From: an uncultured Fidelibacterota bacterium
GTDB taxonomy: Bacteria; Fidelibacterota; Marinisomatia; Marinisomatales; UBA1611
Length of the DNA: 64,000 bases
Assembly: GCA_902562835.1 (NCBI GenBank)
Contig: CACEUX010000006.1
Coordinates: 1-64,000, forward strand
Direction: 5' to 3'
Under the pieces are notes generated by a model. It saw nothing but the letters and a program-made list of their open reading frames with translations. It was not told the origin of the DNA and made no database searches. Both the position numbers and the translations under genes were made by a program. Each line of letters starts with the position of its first letter. Positions within the stretch are counted from its first letter, which is position 1. Below are positions 9,478 through 20,126 of the stretch, in pieces.

Positions 9478-10355
9478 ATCCTCCAAAAACATTTGGTATA
9501 TGGGGTAACACCGATAAAGAATCCTTTTGGAAAACATTACCCGATATCATTACGTGGGCTGAAAGTAATAAATTAGATCCATACCTGACTAAAAGAATCC
9601 TAGACCATGAAAATGGATCTGAGGTTAAGTCAAAGGTGATTAGTTCAAAAGGCGACATTGAAAATCTTGATTTTATGCTTGTTTTGGGCGGTGATGGTAC
9701 ATTCCTCTCACTAGCGCGCACAGTGGCACATCGTAATACACCAATATTAGGTATCCACTTAGGAGACCTTGGTTTTCTTGCAAAAGTCACGCTCAAAGAT
9801 CTTTTTTTTCGACTAGACAAAGTGGCAAAGGGTGATTTTGTCCTAGAAAAAAGAATTTTTGTTAATGCAGCAATAGAAAAAAATGATCAAAAGATTGAAC
9901 AAGTAGCCTTAAATGATTTTGTCATTACGAATAGTCAATCTCACCGCATGCTTAATGCAACGATATATGTTGACGGGCATATGGTAGGTAATTACAGGTC
10001 AGATGGTCTGATTATATCAACTCCTACAGGTTCTACTGCCTATTCATTGTCAGCTGGTGGACCAATAGTAACGCCAAAAGTAGATTCACTAATTATCACA
10101 CCCACCGCGGCTCATACCCTTACATCTCGTCCCTTGGTAGTCCCATCAGATTCAAACATCACATTAAGTTTTCCAAACTCTGATGATTCAATTCAGTTTA
10201 TTGCAGATGGTCAGGTGCATGAATACCTAGATCCTTCTTGTAAAGTAAAAATCACTAGAGCAGACTTTAGTGTGAAATTGATTGATTTTGAAGATACTGA
10301 TTATTTTGAGACATTGAGAAAAAAAATGGGCTGGGGTAAGAGGGGAGATCAGTAG
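9474..10355 (+). CDS. nadK: NAD kinase; GTG start overlapping the xseB stop
   Basis: LGGDGTFLSLAR and STPTGSTAYSLSAGGPIV motifs. Confidence 0.95.
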   Translation: MNPPKTFGIWGNTDKESFWKTLPDIITWAESNKLDPYLTKRILDHENGSEVKSKVISSKGDIENLDFMLVLGGDGTFLSLARTVAHRNTPILGIHLGDLGFLAKVTLKDLFFRLDKVAKGDFVLEKRIFVNAAIEKNDQKIEQVALNDFVITNSQSHRMLNATIYVDGHMVGNYRSDGLIISTPTGSTAYSLSAGGPIVTPKVDSLIITPTAAHTLTSRPLVVPSDSNITLSFPNSDDSIQFIADGQVHEYLDPSCKVKITRADFSVKLIDFEDTDYFETLRKKMGWGKRGDQ

Positions 10356-10396
10356 GAATACAGGTTTGGAATATGTGATCTAAAAATGCTAATATT

Positions 10397-11170
10397 TCAT
10401 GGTATTTGCTTAAATGGCATATGCTCATTTCCTTGAAATATTGGTTTGTTTACATAGAAATTATTTACATCTTCCTTTTTATGACCGCGCAATAGTGCAC
10501 ATTTCCAACCATCGCGATTAACAAATGTTGTGGTGGGAATATACCTGAGAGTTAGGCCAATACGCCACTCGTTGGAAATATTCGCATTTGAACCATGTAT
10601 TATGAATGGATTATGTATAGATATATCTCCTGGTGCCAGTTCTATGTCTAAGGATGATTTCTCATCAATATCATCAGGGTGAATAGCAAGGTCTAAAACA
10701 TATTCTTCTGTATCTAATTTTATCATTTCTGAGGGTTTTAATAGTCGTTTATTCTGCGTTCCTGGAATGATTTTCATACATGCATTTTCTTTGGTTGATT
10801 GTGTACCTGCAAGCCAGACCGAAACCACCTCCATGGGTTCTAGTGGCCAATAGGAGCCATCTTGGTGCCACCCAACTGGCTGGCCACTAAATGGTTTTTT
10901 GGCTATATAGTGTGCTCCAAAAAGAGCAATATTAGGTCCAATGATCTCTTCTACTATATCTAGAATGGTTCTTTGATCTAAAATATGATGAATGAATGGA
11001 TCATGTATAAGCATGTTATGGTGGAATGCTTCTGCTCTTGTATTTGGATACTTCTTACTTAACCAGGTTACATGATTCTGGATCTCTTTGGCTAGCCCAG
11101 TACTTATAACATTTTTTATAATTGCAAACCCATCGCGCTCATATTGTTCCTTTACTTTTTCTTTTAACAT
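10397..11170 (-). CDS. Phytanoyl-CoA dioxygenase (PhyH) family protein
   Basis: PVGWHQDGSYWPLEP (HxD) plus distal His in HNPFIIHGSNANIS; Fe(II)/2OG dioxygenase layout. Confidence 0.88.
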   Translation of the reverse strand: MLKEKVKEQYERDGFAIIKNVISTGLAKEIQNHVTWLSKKYPNTRAEAFHHNMLIHDPFIHHILDQRTILDIVEEIIGPNIALFGAHYIAKKPFSGQPVGWHQDGSYWPLEPMEVVSVWLAGTQSTKENACMKIIPGTQNKRLLKPSEMIKLDTEEYVLDLAIHPDDIDEKSSLDIELAPGDISIHNPFIIHGSNANISNEWRIGLTLRYIPTTTFVNRDGWKCALLRGHKKEDVNNFYVNKPIFQGNEHMPFKQIP

Positions 11171-11580
11171 TTTGGACTATTTGCTTTGAGCAATTTATGC
11201 TGTCTTAAAATGCAATCATTCATCACAACAAAAATACCATCTTTCCTTGCTTTAATAGCAGCCTCCTCATGTATTACAGAGTCTTGCATCCAAATGGCTT
11301 TGGCATCTATCGACAAAGCTGAATCAACAATGGGAGGAACAAATTCGCTTCGCCTGAAAATATCAACAATATCAATGGGTTCATTAATTGACTCTAGTGT
11401 AGGATAACAATTCATACCTGCAATCTTCTTGTGACCAGGATTTACGGGAATAATGCGATACCCATGCTGTTTTAAATATATTGAAACATAGTGACTAGGT
11501 CTTTGTTTATTCGGGCTGAAACCCACAACAGCTATTGTCTTCAATTGAAGGATATATTTTATTGTATCTAGATCATTCAT
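11164..11580 (-). CDS. CoA-binding domain protein (YccU-like)
   Basis: TIAVVGFSPNKQRPSHYVSIYLKQHGYRIIPVNPG Rossmann CoA-binding pattern. Confidence 0.85.
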   Translation of the reverse strand: MNDLDTIKYILQLKTIAVVGFSPNKQRPSHYVSIYLKQHGYRIIPVNPGHKKIAGMNCYPTLESINEPIDIVDIFRRSEFVPPIVDSALSIDAKAIWMQDSVIHEEAAIKARKDGIFVVMNDCILRQHKLLKANSPKC

Positions 11581-12478
11581 TTTTAAAAAAGTTTGATATC
11601 ACATATCCTGCAATATTTGGATTTTCTTTTAATCGACGCACTGAATAATCAAACCAATCAGGCCCATAAGGCACATAGACTCTAACTTTAAACCCCTTTT
11701 CTAGTAAAGATTCTAACCTGCCATCCATTGGAACACCGAATAATACTTGAAATTCGAAAAGATGCTTGGCAATGTTCTCATCTTGGATCCATTCCAATAA
11801 TTTATCAATAAGCACCTGGTCGTGTGTAGCATATCCACAAAATGAACCACGTTTAGCCATCATTTTAGCTAGCAATAGAAAATTATTTCTAATATCATCA
11901 CGACCTTGATAAGCAATAGTACTTGATTCCTTATATATGCCCTTACAGATCCGGGAATTAAATTGGTCATTACTTAAATTATTTATATCATTTTGACTTC
12001 TAAAAAGATATGCCTGTATGGCTACGCCTACATTATCATAGAATTTTTTACAGTGTTTTAATATTTCAAAAGTTTGATCAGTATAGCCTGAGCTCTCCAT
12101 ATCAATTCTCAAAAAATTTCCAAATTCTTTTGCCTTTTGTGCAATTGCGCTCATATTAGCAAGGGCTTCGGATTCTGAAATTTTCAATCCAATATGAGTT
12201 GGCTTGACCGACAAGGTACATTCCAATGCATGTTCATCAATTAACTCATATAGCTTACAGTATTGAGATGTTATTTTCTGAGCCAGTTCTTTATCCATGA
12301 CATGCTCCCCGAGGATATCAAGAGTAGCATCAAACCCTTTGTCATTAAGTTGTTTTACATGCTGAAGTGCATCTTCACTTTTTTCTCCAGCAACATAGGG
12401 TTTAGCAAATGGCTTGGCAAACCATTTTGGTAGCAGCGGCAAAGATGAGGTGATGATTGAATTAATAAATGACATCAA
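11573..12478 (-). CDS. Proline dehydrogenase family protein
   Basis: PRODH-like: LSVKPTHIGL, LRIDMESSGYTDQTFEI, VGVAIQAYLFRS, GVPMDGRLESLLEKGFKVRVYVPYGPDWFDYSVRRLKENPN. Confidence 0.9.
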   Translation of the reverse strand: MMSFINSIITSSLPLLPKWFAKPFAKPYVAGEKSEDALQHVKQLNDKGFDATLDILGEHVMDKELAQKITSQYCKLYELIDEHALECTLSVKPTHIGLKISESEALANMSAIAQKAKEFGNFLRIDMESSGYTDQTFEILKHCKKFYDNVGVAIQAYLFRSQNDINNLSNDQFNSRICKGIYKESSTIAYQGRDDIRNNFLLLAKMMAKRGSFCGYATHDQVLIDKLLEWIQDENIAKHLFEFQVLFGVPMDGRLESLLEKGFKVRVYVPYGPDWFDYSVRRLKENPNIAGYVISNFFKNE

Positions 12479-12630
12479 AAAGATTAGGCTAAACTTAATT
12501 TTACAACCAATGTGTTTTCCAATAATTTCTTAAGATTGGAGTGGGTATTTTAAATGAAGTTTAATTTGACTCAGCAAAATATCACAGACTAAATTTAAAG
12601 GCTGTTTACCCCCTTTCTTAAGTAGGATAT

Positions 12631-13047
12631 ATGTATAGAGATTTCGGAACTGTTTTTTTTACGAGTATTGTTGCTATCATTTTTGTGATAGTGCCACTTG
12701 TCATAGCCTGGCTGGTCGCACCCTCAAACAAAACAAAAGAAAAGTTAGAGACCTATGAGTGTGGAGAAGTAGTTGAAGGTTCTGCATGGTTGCAGTTCAA
12801 TATACGGTTTTACGTCATTGCACTAATATTTCTAATTTTCGATGTTGAAGTTGTTTTCTTATTCCCATGGGCGGTTGTGTTTAAAGAGCTAGGCCTTCTT
12901 GCTCTAATTGAGATGGGGATTTTCCTTTTGATCCTAGTAGTCGGCTTAGCATATGTATGGGTCAAGTCTGATTTAGATTGGGTAAAAAGAAGGGTACGAT
13001 ATGGTGCTGGTAGATATTCAAAAATTGCAATGGATCAGGATAAATAG
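12631..13047 (+). CDS. nuoA: NADH-quinone oxidoreductase subunit A
   Basis: [41 protein letters not shown]. Confidence 0.96.
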   Translation: MYRDFGTVFFTSIVAIIFVIVPLVIAWLVAPSNKTKEKLETYECGEVVEGSAWLQFNIRFYVIALIFLIFDVEVVFLFPWAVVFKELGLLALIEMGIFLLILVVGLAYVWVKSDLDWVKRRVRYGAGRYSKIAMDQDK

Positions 13048-13542
13048 ATGGGATTATTAACAAATAAATTTCAAGAAGATAATGTAATTGTTGAAAAACT
13101 TGAAAAGTTACTTAATTGGAGCAGAAGTACTAGCCCATGGTTCTTTCAGTTTGGTACCGCCTGTTGTGCGATTGAAATGATGGCTGCTGCAGCACCAAGA
13201 CATGATATTAAAAGAATTGGTTTTATCCCAAGATCATCCCCTAGGCAAGCAGATGTGATGATCGTTGCTGGTACTGTCACAATGAAAATGGCTATACGCG
13301 TAAAAAAACTTTACGAGCAAATGGCAGACCCTAAATATGTTGTTGCAATGGGTTCATGCGCCACTAGTGGTGGACCATATTGGCAGCACGGCTACCATGT
13401 ATTGAAGGGTGTAGATATTGTAATCCCTGTTGACGTTTATGTTCCTGGTTGCCCACCCAGGCCTGAGTCGCTAATAGAGGGCCTCTTAAAGCTTGAAGAA
13501 CAAATACTTGAAGACCGTCCACTAACACGTAAAATGACATGA
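13048..13542 (+). CDS. nuoB: NADH-quinone oxidoreductase subunit B
   Basis: [11 protein letters not shown]...[39 protein letters not shown] (4Fe-4S ligands). Confidence 0.97.
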   Translation: MGLLTNKFQEDNVIVEKLEKLLNWSRSTSPWFFQFGTACCAIEMMAAAAPRHDIKRIGFIPRSSPRQADVMIVAGTVTMKMAIRVKKLYEQMADPKYVVAMGSCATSGGPYWQHGYHVLKGVDIVIPVDVYVPGCPPRPESLIEGLLKLEEQILEDRPLTRKMT

Positions 13543-14450
13543 GCGCAGATAAAGAAAAACTCATAGCAGAACTGGTAAACAAAGGTCTTGATGGTGATAT
13601 GGACTCTGTCAATGCCTGCGAGGACAAGATCATTCGCGGAAAGGCAAAAGCAATGATCATGAAAGTTAAAAAAGGGACTATTGAGCGACCGCCAAAGCCT
13701 GAACTCGCTGCAAATGAAAAGATTGATTCAAAAACTCCAGAATCCCTTTCGAAAGATGAAATGATATCTTATCTAGTAAATAAAGGCCTTGATGGCGATA
13801 TGGACACTGTCAATGTCTGCGAGGATAAGATTGTTCGCGGAAAGGCAAAAGCAATGATTATGAAAGTTAAAAAAGGGACTTTGGAACGTCCTGAGATGCC
13901 AATATTGGATTCACCTGTGTCCTCTGGTGAGCCTCTAGAAGACAATACCCAAGATGATGATAAAGATACTTTTCAAAAAATAAAAAAATTGATCTACGAT
14001 AAATTTCCTAACTCCATAATTGAAAATGAAGAGGGGGATTACATTCAGATCAAACCTGATGAATGGAATGAGTTAGCCGTATGGCTCAAATCAGAACCCT
14101 CGCTTTTATTTGACTCACTTCAATGCCAAATGGGAATAGATATAGGAGACGACAATCTTGAATCAAGATATAATCTTCATTCTATGGAACTAGACCACTA
14201 CATCGAGATAAGAATAGCTGTCCCAAGATCTGATCCTAAAATACCATCTGTTGAGCAGGTGTGGAGGATTGCTGATTGGTTCGAAAGAGAGACCTATGAT
14301 ATGCTGGGTATAGAGTACACCGGACACAGAGATTTAAGAAGAATCCTACTACCAGACGACTGGGAAGGCTGGCCACTAAGGAAAGATTATCAAGTACAAG
14401 AAACTTATCATGGCATTGTAGTGCCAAAAATGAAGGAAGGATGGGAGTAG
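13539..14450 (+). CDS. nuoC: NADH-quinone oxidoreductase subunit C with a duplicated N-terminal extension
   Basis: C-terminal NuoC signature ([47 protein letters not shown]); N-terminal ~118 aa contains two copies of a 40-aa module. Confidence 0.93.
   Translation: MSADKEKLIAELVNKGLDGDMDSVNACEDKIIRGKAKAMIMKVKKGTIERPPKPELAANEKIDSKTPESLSKDEMISYLVNKGLDGDMDTVNVCEDKIVRGKAKAMIMKVKKGTLERPEMPILDSPVSSGEPLEDNTQDDDKDTFQKIKKLIYDKFPNSIIENEEGDYIQIKPDEWNELAVWLKSEPSLLFDSLQCQMGIDIGDDNLESRYNLHSMELDHYIEIRIAVPRSDPKIPSVEQVWRIADWFERETYDMLGIEYTGHRDLRRILLPDDWEGWPLRKDYQVQETYHGIVVPKMKEGWE
13569..13892 (+). repeat. Two-copy tandem repeat within nuoC ([11 protein letters not shown][ST]VN[AV]CEDKI[IV][15 protein letters not shown][IL]ERP)
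   Basis: 36 of 40 residues identical between copies; the stretch cgcggaaaggcaaaagcaatgatNatgaaagttaaaaaagggact (45 nt) differs at one base. Confidence 0.95.
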
Positions 14451-15562
14451 TACACGGCGAAGAAATGGTCCTAAACATTGGGCCACAGCACCCTGCCACA
14501 CATGGTGTCCTACGTTTACAGGTTAGAACTGACGGTGAAGTAGTTTCCCAAATAACTCCTTATATGGGTTATCTACACAGATGTTTTGAAAAACACTCAG
14601 AAAATGTTACTTATGAGCAGGTAATACCATTTACCGATCGTTGTGATTATTTATCATCGATGTCCATGAATTTTGGATATGTAGTGGCGATGGAAAAATT
14701 GATGGATATTAAAGTCAATAATAGGGTAGAGCACATAAGAGTGGTTATGGCAGAACTACAACGGATTGCGAGTCATCTACTCTGTACAGGTGTGTTTGGA
14801 TTAGACCTTGGTGCATTTACGCCATTCCTGTGGGCCTTAAGGGACAGAGAAAGGATACTAGATCTATTTGAATTAACATGTGGCGCACGGCTATTATATA
14901 ATTATATGTGGGTTGGTGGATTAAGTCATGACATCCCAACAGGCTTTGTTGAGTCTACTTTTGAATTTCTTGATTATTTTGAGCCTAAGGTAGATGAATT
15001 AGAAAATATTCTTGCTCATAACAAAATTCTAGTCGAGCGTTCTGCGGATATAGGTGTGATGCCAAAAGATGTGGCAATTAGTTATGGGGTCACTGGCCCG
15101 AACCTAAGAGCGTCTGGAGTTAAGTGGGACCTACGAAAAAACGACCCTTACTCTATTTACGATAAATTCGATTTTGATGTCCCCATTGGTGAAGGCAAGA
15201 AGGGTACCGTTGGAGACTGTTGGGACAGATTTTACGTAAGGATTATTGAAATAAGGGAGAGTGTAAAAATAATTAGGCAGGCTCTAGCAAGTATGCCAAA
15301 AGATGGGGATGTTCATCAGTCTTTGCCCAAAAAATTACGACCTCCTAAAGGCTCTATCTATGCGCGCACAGAGACACCAAGAGGAGATCTGGGGTATTAT
15401 ATTGAAAGCGATGGAAGTCCCATACCTTACAGAGTCAAGATGCGGTCTCCTGCTTTTACAGCCTTATCAGTTCTTGATGAAATAGGTGCTGGTTGGTTGC
15501 TCTCTGATGTTCTTGCTATTCTTGGAAGTCTTGATATCGTACTAGGAGAAATCGATAGGTGA
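14441..15562 (+). CDS. nuoD: NADH-quinone oxidoreductase subunit D
   Basis: NIGPQHPATHGVLRL...ARTETPRGDLGYYIESDG...EIDR. Confidence 0.97.
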   Translation: MGVVHGEEMVLNIGPQHPATHGVLRLQVRTDGEVVSQITPYMGYLHRCFEKHSENVTYEQVIPFTDRCDYLSSMSMNFGYVVAMEKLMDIKVNNRVEHIRVVMAELQRIASHLLCTGVFGLDLGAFTPFLWALRDRERILDLFELTCGARLLYNYMWVGGLSHDIPTGFVESTFEFLDYFEPKVDELENILAHNKILVERSADIGVMPKDVAISYGVTGPNLRASGVKWDLRKNDPYSIYDKFDFDVPIGEGKKGTVGDCWDRFYVRIIEIRESVKIIRQALASMPKDGDVHQSLPKKLRPPKGSIYARTETPRGDLGYYIESDGSPIPYRVKMRSPAFTALSVLDEIGAGWLLSDVLAILGSLDIVLGEIDR

Positions 15563-16635
15563 CAGTTGATTTTATTTTTGATGGTTTGAACCAACTATTT
15601 CCCGAATTTGCGGGTAATGACATCTTTCTAATTATAGCTATGCTTCTTCCAGTTGCTGCCTTACTTGGATTCATTACCGTCTATGGATTTGGAGTTATTT
15701 ACTCTGAAATAAAAGTCTCATCATTTATCCAAGATAAAACTGGCCCCATGGGTCAAGGCCCTGGACTCCATGCTGGTAAATGGGGACTTTTGCAACCTGT
15801 AGCAGATGGAATAAAATTATTTATTAAAGAAGATATAATTCCTGCCAGTGCGGATAAGCCATTATTTATTCTTGCTCCGTTCCTTATCTTTATTGGTGCC
15901 CTCACTTCATTTATTGCAGTTCCATTTGGAGAAAAAATAATTATTACTGATATGAACATTGGTATCTTCTATATAATTGGCGTAGGGAGTTTAGCCGTGA
16001 TAGCATTGATCTTAGCAGGTTGGTCATCAAATAATAAATGGGCGCTTTTTGGAGGTATGAGATCTGCTGCGCAGATCATCAGTTATGAAATACCTGCCGG
16101 CATCTCCCTAGTGGTCGTTATCATGATAGCAAGCTCTCTCAACATGCAGGAAATCATTGCGTATCAAGCAGGTGGGCTATTTAATTGGATAATTTTTGAT
16201 AATCCATTTATGCCAATTGTATTTATTATTTTCTTTATCAGCGTATTAGCGGAAACAAATAGAACGCCTTTTGATCTTCCCGAGTCAGAATCAGAATTGG
16301 TAGCAGGCTTTGTGACGGAGTATTCCGGAACTCGTTATGCTATCTTTTTTTTAAGTGAATACGCAAACATGTTTGTAGTTAGTGCTGTTGCTGCCACCGC
16401 ATTTCTTGGTGGATGGCAGAGCCCCTTTTCCAACTTCCTTAACTCTCCCGCATGGGGTGTTTTTTGGATGATGAGCAAAACGTTCTTTCTAATTTTTGTT
16501 ATGATATGGGTTCGATGGACTGTTCCGCGGTTACGAGTGGACCAGCTTATGCATTTATGTTGGAAGGTTTTTATACCCATAGGTCTATTTAATGTTTTTG
16601 CCGTTGCAATATGGATAGTAGTCAGAGGATCATAA
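15559..16635 (+). CDS. nuoH: NADH-quinone oxidoreductase subunit H
   Basis: QDKTGPMGQGPGLHAGKWGLLQPVADGIKLFIKEDI; AETNRTPFDLPESESELVAGFVTEYSG. Confidence 0.97.
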   Translation: MTVDFIFDGLNQLFPEFAGNDIFLIIAMLLPVAALLGFITVYGFGVIYSEIKVSSFIQDKTGPMGQGPGLHAGKWGLLQPVADGIKLFIKEDIIPASADKPLFILAPFLIFIGALTSFIAVPFGEKIIITDMNIGIFYIIGVGSLAVIALILAGWSSNNKWALFGGMRSAAQIISYEIPAGISLVVVIMIASSLNMQEIIAYQAGGLFNWIIFDNPFMPIVFIIFFISVLAETNRTPFDLPESESELVAGFVTEYSGTRYAIFFLSEYANMFVVSAVAATAFLGGWQSPFSNFLNSPAWGVFWMMSKTFFLIFVMIWVRWTVPRLRVDQLMHLCWKVFIPIGLFNVFAVAIWIVVRGS

Positions 16636-16636
16636 G

Positions 16637-17221
16637 ATGATAAAATACTTTACGGATATTTTTACTGCAGTTTCAACCATTACTGGAGGAATGTTTATCA
16701 CATTAACCCACTTGATTGGAGCAAAGAAAGGAATTGCTACATTGCAATATCCAGAAGAAAGGTGGCCCCGTCCAGAAAGGGGTATTGGTTTCGAGCATGG
16801 AAGATATAATGTGATAAGATCGCGGCTCCATGTAGATATGGATGATTGTATCGGATGTCTTAAATGCGAAAGAGCTTGTCCAGTTGATTGCATAAAAATT
16901 GAAACGGAAAAATCTCCGGATAGGGGAAACGATCTAAAAGATATTAATCACCGAGGTATTACTTCAAATGGCACCAAAAAAGCACTTGTTGTTACAAGGT
17001 TTGATATAGATATGACCGAGTGTTGCTATTGTAACCTATGCACGTATCCCTGCCCTGAGGAATGTATTTTCATGACAGGCGGACCCAATGGTAAAAAACA
17101 TCCAATAGATTATGAGTTCTCTGAACCAGATCGAAGTGATCTTATCTATCGGTTTGCAAAGCCAGGTACAAAAGAAGGTATGGAAAAGATAATGAATGAA
17201 AAGAGTCAAGTTGAGGCCTAG
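16637..17221 (+). CDS. nuoI: NADH-quinone oxidoreductase subunit I
   Basis: Two 4Fe-4S motifs CIGCLKCERACPVDC and CCYCNLCTYPCPEEC. Confidence 0.95.
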   Translation: MIKYFTDIFTAVSTITGGMFITLTHLIGAKKGIATLQYPEERWPRPERGIGFEHGRYNVIRSRLHVDMDDCIGCLKCERACPVDCIKIETEKSPDRGNDLKDINHRGITSNGTKKALVVTRFDIDMTECCYCNLCTYPCPEECIFMTGGPNGKKHPIDYEFSEPDRSDLIYRFAKPGTKEGMEKIMNEKSQVEA

Positions 17222-17226
17222 GCCAA

Positions 17227-17715
17227 ATGGCTGAAATGTTATTCTGGCTCATCGCTGCATTAACGATTGCGTCTGCAGCAATGGTAGTATTAAATAATCA
17301 GTTACTATATTCTGCAATAGCTTTACTGTTCACACTGTTTGGTGTAGCCGGACTGTATATTTACCTCTGGGCAGACTTCATAGCGGGGGTACAACTCTTA
17401 GTTTATATTGGCGGTATCAATGTTCTTATTATCTTTGGAATTATGCTGACCAATAGAATCTCATCCATCAGACTTTCTCAAACAAACGTTCAACAAGGGG
17501 TCGGAGGAGTTGTTTCATTCTGGCTACTAATACTAGTCTCTATGGTCATAACAAAAACGCCATGGTACCAGACCACATCTGCTGAACCTTCAAGTACGGT
17601 CCGAGAAGTAGGAACTTTACTCATGACAAAGTATATATTGCCATTCGAAGCCATATCATTGCTTTTATTAGGCGCATTAATTGGAGCTGCTCTTTTATCT
17701 AGGGAAGCAAGTTAA
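17227..17715 (+). CDS. nuoJ: NADH-quinone oxidoreductase subunit J
   Basis: Membrane protein with ADFIAGVQLLVYIGGINVLIIFGIMLTNR; position between nuoI and nuoK. Confidence 0.93.
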   Translation: MAEMLFWLIAALTIASAAMVVLNNQLLYSAIALLFTLFGVAGLYIYLWADFIAGVQLLVYIGGINVLIIFGIMLTNRISSIRLSQTNVQQGVGGVVSFWLLILVSMVITKTPWYQTTSAEPSSTVREVGTLLMTKYILPFEAISLLLLGALIGAALLSREAS

Positions 17716-18020
17716 TGGATCAGCTTAATAACTACCTTTTTATATCTGCGATTCTCTTTTCTCTTGGAGTGTTTGGCGTGATGACTAGGCGTAATGGAAT
17801 TGCGGTCTTAATGGGTGTTGAGCTCATCTTGAATTCAGCAAATTTGAATTTTGTAGCCTTTTCAAGATTTGGAGGAATGAACCTTGATGGACATATTTTT
17901 GGTCTCATCGTTATCGTGCTTGCAGCAGCAGAGGCTGCAGTAGCGCTAGCAATTGTAATTAATATTTATAATAACTTGAATACAATTAATGTAGATGAAG
18001 CCTCTACAATGAAAGAATAA
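17715..18020 (+). CDS. nuoK: NADH-quinone oxidoreductase subunit K
   Basis: GVFGVMTRRNGIAVLMGVELILNSANLNFVAFSRF...AAAEAAVALAIVI. Confidence 0.95.
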   Translation: MDQLNNYLFISAILFSLGVFGVMTRRNGIAVLMGVELILNSANLNFVAFSRFGGMNLDGHIFGLIVIVLAAAEAAVALAIVINIYNNLNTINVDEASTMKE

Positions 18021-20101
18021 TGGAAAATAGTTTCATACTTTATTCATTATTGATCTTATTTCTGCCTCTTCTAGCATTTGTAATCCAGATATTTTTCGGA
18101 AAACGTCTACCGCGCGAAGGCGATTGGGTTTCAATAGGAGCAATATCAATCACATTGATCTTGGCGATCACAATGTTTGTAAAAATGCTCCTAGTTGGTG
18201 ATCCGGAGTTTAAACATGAAGCTTCTATTGTCTGGTTAGATATGGGTGCATTTACCATTAGTTTGGGTTTTCTTGTGGATAATATTACTATTATCATGTT
18301 GCTCATTGTTGCGCTTATATCGACCTGCACTCATATTTTTTCTACAGAATACCTCAAAGGAGATATCAGGTACTCGCGTTATTTTGGTTACCTTGGTCTT
18401 TTTACATTCTCGATGAATGGTATAGTTCTAGCGAATAACCTTATGTCAATGTATATGTTTTGGGAATTGGTAGGAGTGAGTTCCTATCTACTAATAGGGC
18501 ATTGGTTTGAGAAAGATTCCGCTGCAGATGCCAGTAAAAAAGCTTTTCTTACAAATAGGGTAGGTGATATAGGTTTTTTTATAGGGATTATGCTCATTTA
18601 TAGTGCTGTAGGATCATTTGCATTTACTGATGTTTTCGATGGTGTTGCTTCTGGAATGATCGCTGGTACAACATTGACTTTTGCTGGAGTTGGGTTATTT
18701 ATGGGTGCCATGGGAAAATCATCACAGTTTCCTCTCCATATATGGTTACCAGACGCAATGGAAGGGCCGACTCCTGTTTCTGCATTAATGCACGCTGCTA
18801 CCATGGTAGCTGCAGGAGTCTATCTAACTGTCAGAATTTTTCCAATTCTTACTCCAGATGCATTGCTGGTAGTTGCTTATGTGGGTGGATTTACAGCCTT
18901 ATTTGCAGCCTCTATTGCAATCACACAGACAGATATCAAAAAAGTATTAGCATATTCAACCGTTAGCCAGCTGGGTTACATGATTTTGGCGGTAGGTACA
19001 GGAGTTTATACTGCCGCGTTTTTTCATTTATTGACACATGCTATGTTTAAAGCCAACTTGTTTTACGGGTCTGGGTCGGTTATCCATTCGATGCATCATG
19101 CTCTTCATGAGAAACATGACCATGAAACAGACCCTCAAGACATGCATAACATGGGTGGATTTAAAGATAAGATGCCAATCACTTATTGGTCCATGCTGAT
19201 AAGTACAATGGCAATAGCGGGTGTGCCACTGTTTTCAGGCTTTCTTTCAAAAGATGCAATACTTGCAGGAACTTTATCTTTTGCACAGCATCACCCAGAA
19301 CATTTATTATTACCGTTATTTGGTTTTGGCGCGGCTCTTATGACTGCATTTTACATGTTCAGAATGATATTCTTGACTTTTCATGGTGAGCCAAAGATGC
19401 CTGAATTAATAGATGATATCCATGAGTCTCCAAAAGAAATGACAGGTCCAATAGTCTTATTGGGAACCCTAAGTGTTTACATTTGGTATACTTTACCCAA
19501 TAACCTAAGCCCAATGTCAAGTTACGGTTGGTTTAATCCGAAACTAGATAACCATAACTTTAAAGGAGGTTTAGTTCATCCGATTGATTCTAGTGTTCCA
19601 GGTAGTATCAGCGCACTTGAAATTGCCGAGCATGCGCATCATGCTCATCATATGGCCATGTATATCTCAATTGCAGTCGCGGCAATTGGTATCTTTCTTT
19701 CTTGGTTTATTTACATCAAAAAAGGCTTGTCTGTAAATGCTCTGGCGGAACGTGCTGGTTTTCTTTACAGATGGAGTTTTAATAAATATTATTTTGATGA
19801 AAACTATAATAAATATCTGTATCAACCTACCTTGAGGTTAGCCGACAAAGTATCTTGGTTGGATTGGGAGCTTTATGATAAATATTTTATCAATGGATTT
19901 GGTCGATTAACGAATTGGGCTAGCAAAGTCACAGGAAAGTTTGATTTTGATGTAATTGATCAGTTACTTGTTGATGGTACGGGCAAGATTGCAAATTTGA
20001 TTGGTAGGAAGTTTAAAGGTGTTCAGACTGGAAAACTTCAAAATTATGTGCTGTATGTAGCAGCAGGGGTAATCATTTTAATGGTTATTCAATCATTTTA
20101 A
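18020..20101 (+). CDS. nuoL: NADH-quinone oxidoreductase subunit L
   Basis: MYMFWELVGVSSYLLIGHWFEK...LPDAMEGPTPVSALMHAATMVAAGVYLTVR. Confidence 0.97.
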   Translation: MENSFILYSLLILFLPLLAFVIQIFFGKRLPREGDWVSIGAISITLILAITMFVKMLLVGDPEFKHEASIVWLDMGAFTISLGFLVDNITIIMLLIVALISTCTHIFSTEYLKGDIRYSRYFGYLGLFTFSMNGIVLANNLMSMYMFWELVGVSSYLLIGHWFEKDSAADASKKAFLTNRVGDIGFFIGIMLIYSAVGSFAFTDVFDGVASGMIAGTTLTFAGVGLFMGAMGKSSQFPLHIWLPDAMEGPTPVSALMHAATMVAAGVYLTVRIFPILTPDALLVVAYVGGFTALFAASIAITQTDIKKVLAYSTVSQLGYMILAVGTGVYTAAFFHLLTHAMFKANLFYGSGSVIHSMHHALHEKHDHETDPQDMHNMGGFKDKMPITYWSMLISTMAIAGVPLFSGFLSKDAILAGTLSFAQHHPEHLLLPLFGFGAALMTAFYMFRMIFLTFHGEPKMPELIDDIHESPKEMTGPIVLLGTLSVYIWYTLPNNLSPMSSYGWFNPKLDNHNFKGGLVHPIDSSVPGSISALEIAEHAHHAHHMAMYISIAVAAIGIFLSWFIYIKKGLSVNALAERAGFLYRWSFNKYYFDENYNKYLYQPTLRLADKVSWLDWELYDKYFINGFGRLTNWASKVTGKFDFDVIDQLLVDGTGKIANLIGRKFKGVQTGKLQNYVLYVAAGVIILMVIQSF

Positions 20102-20126
20102 CACAAATGTGTGAGTAGAGGAGAAG

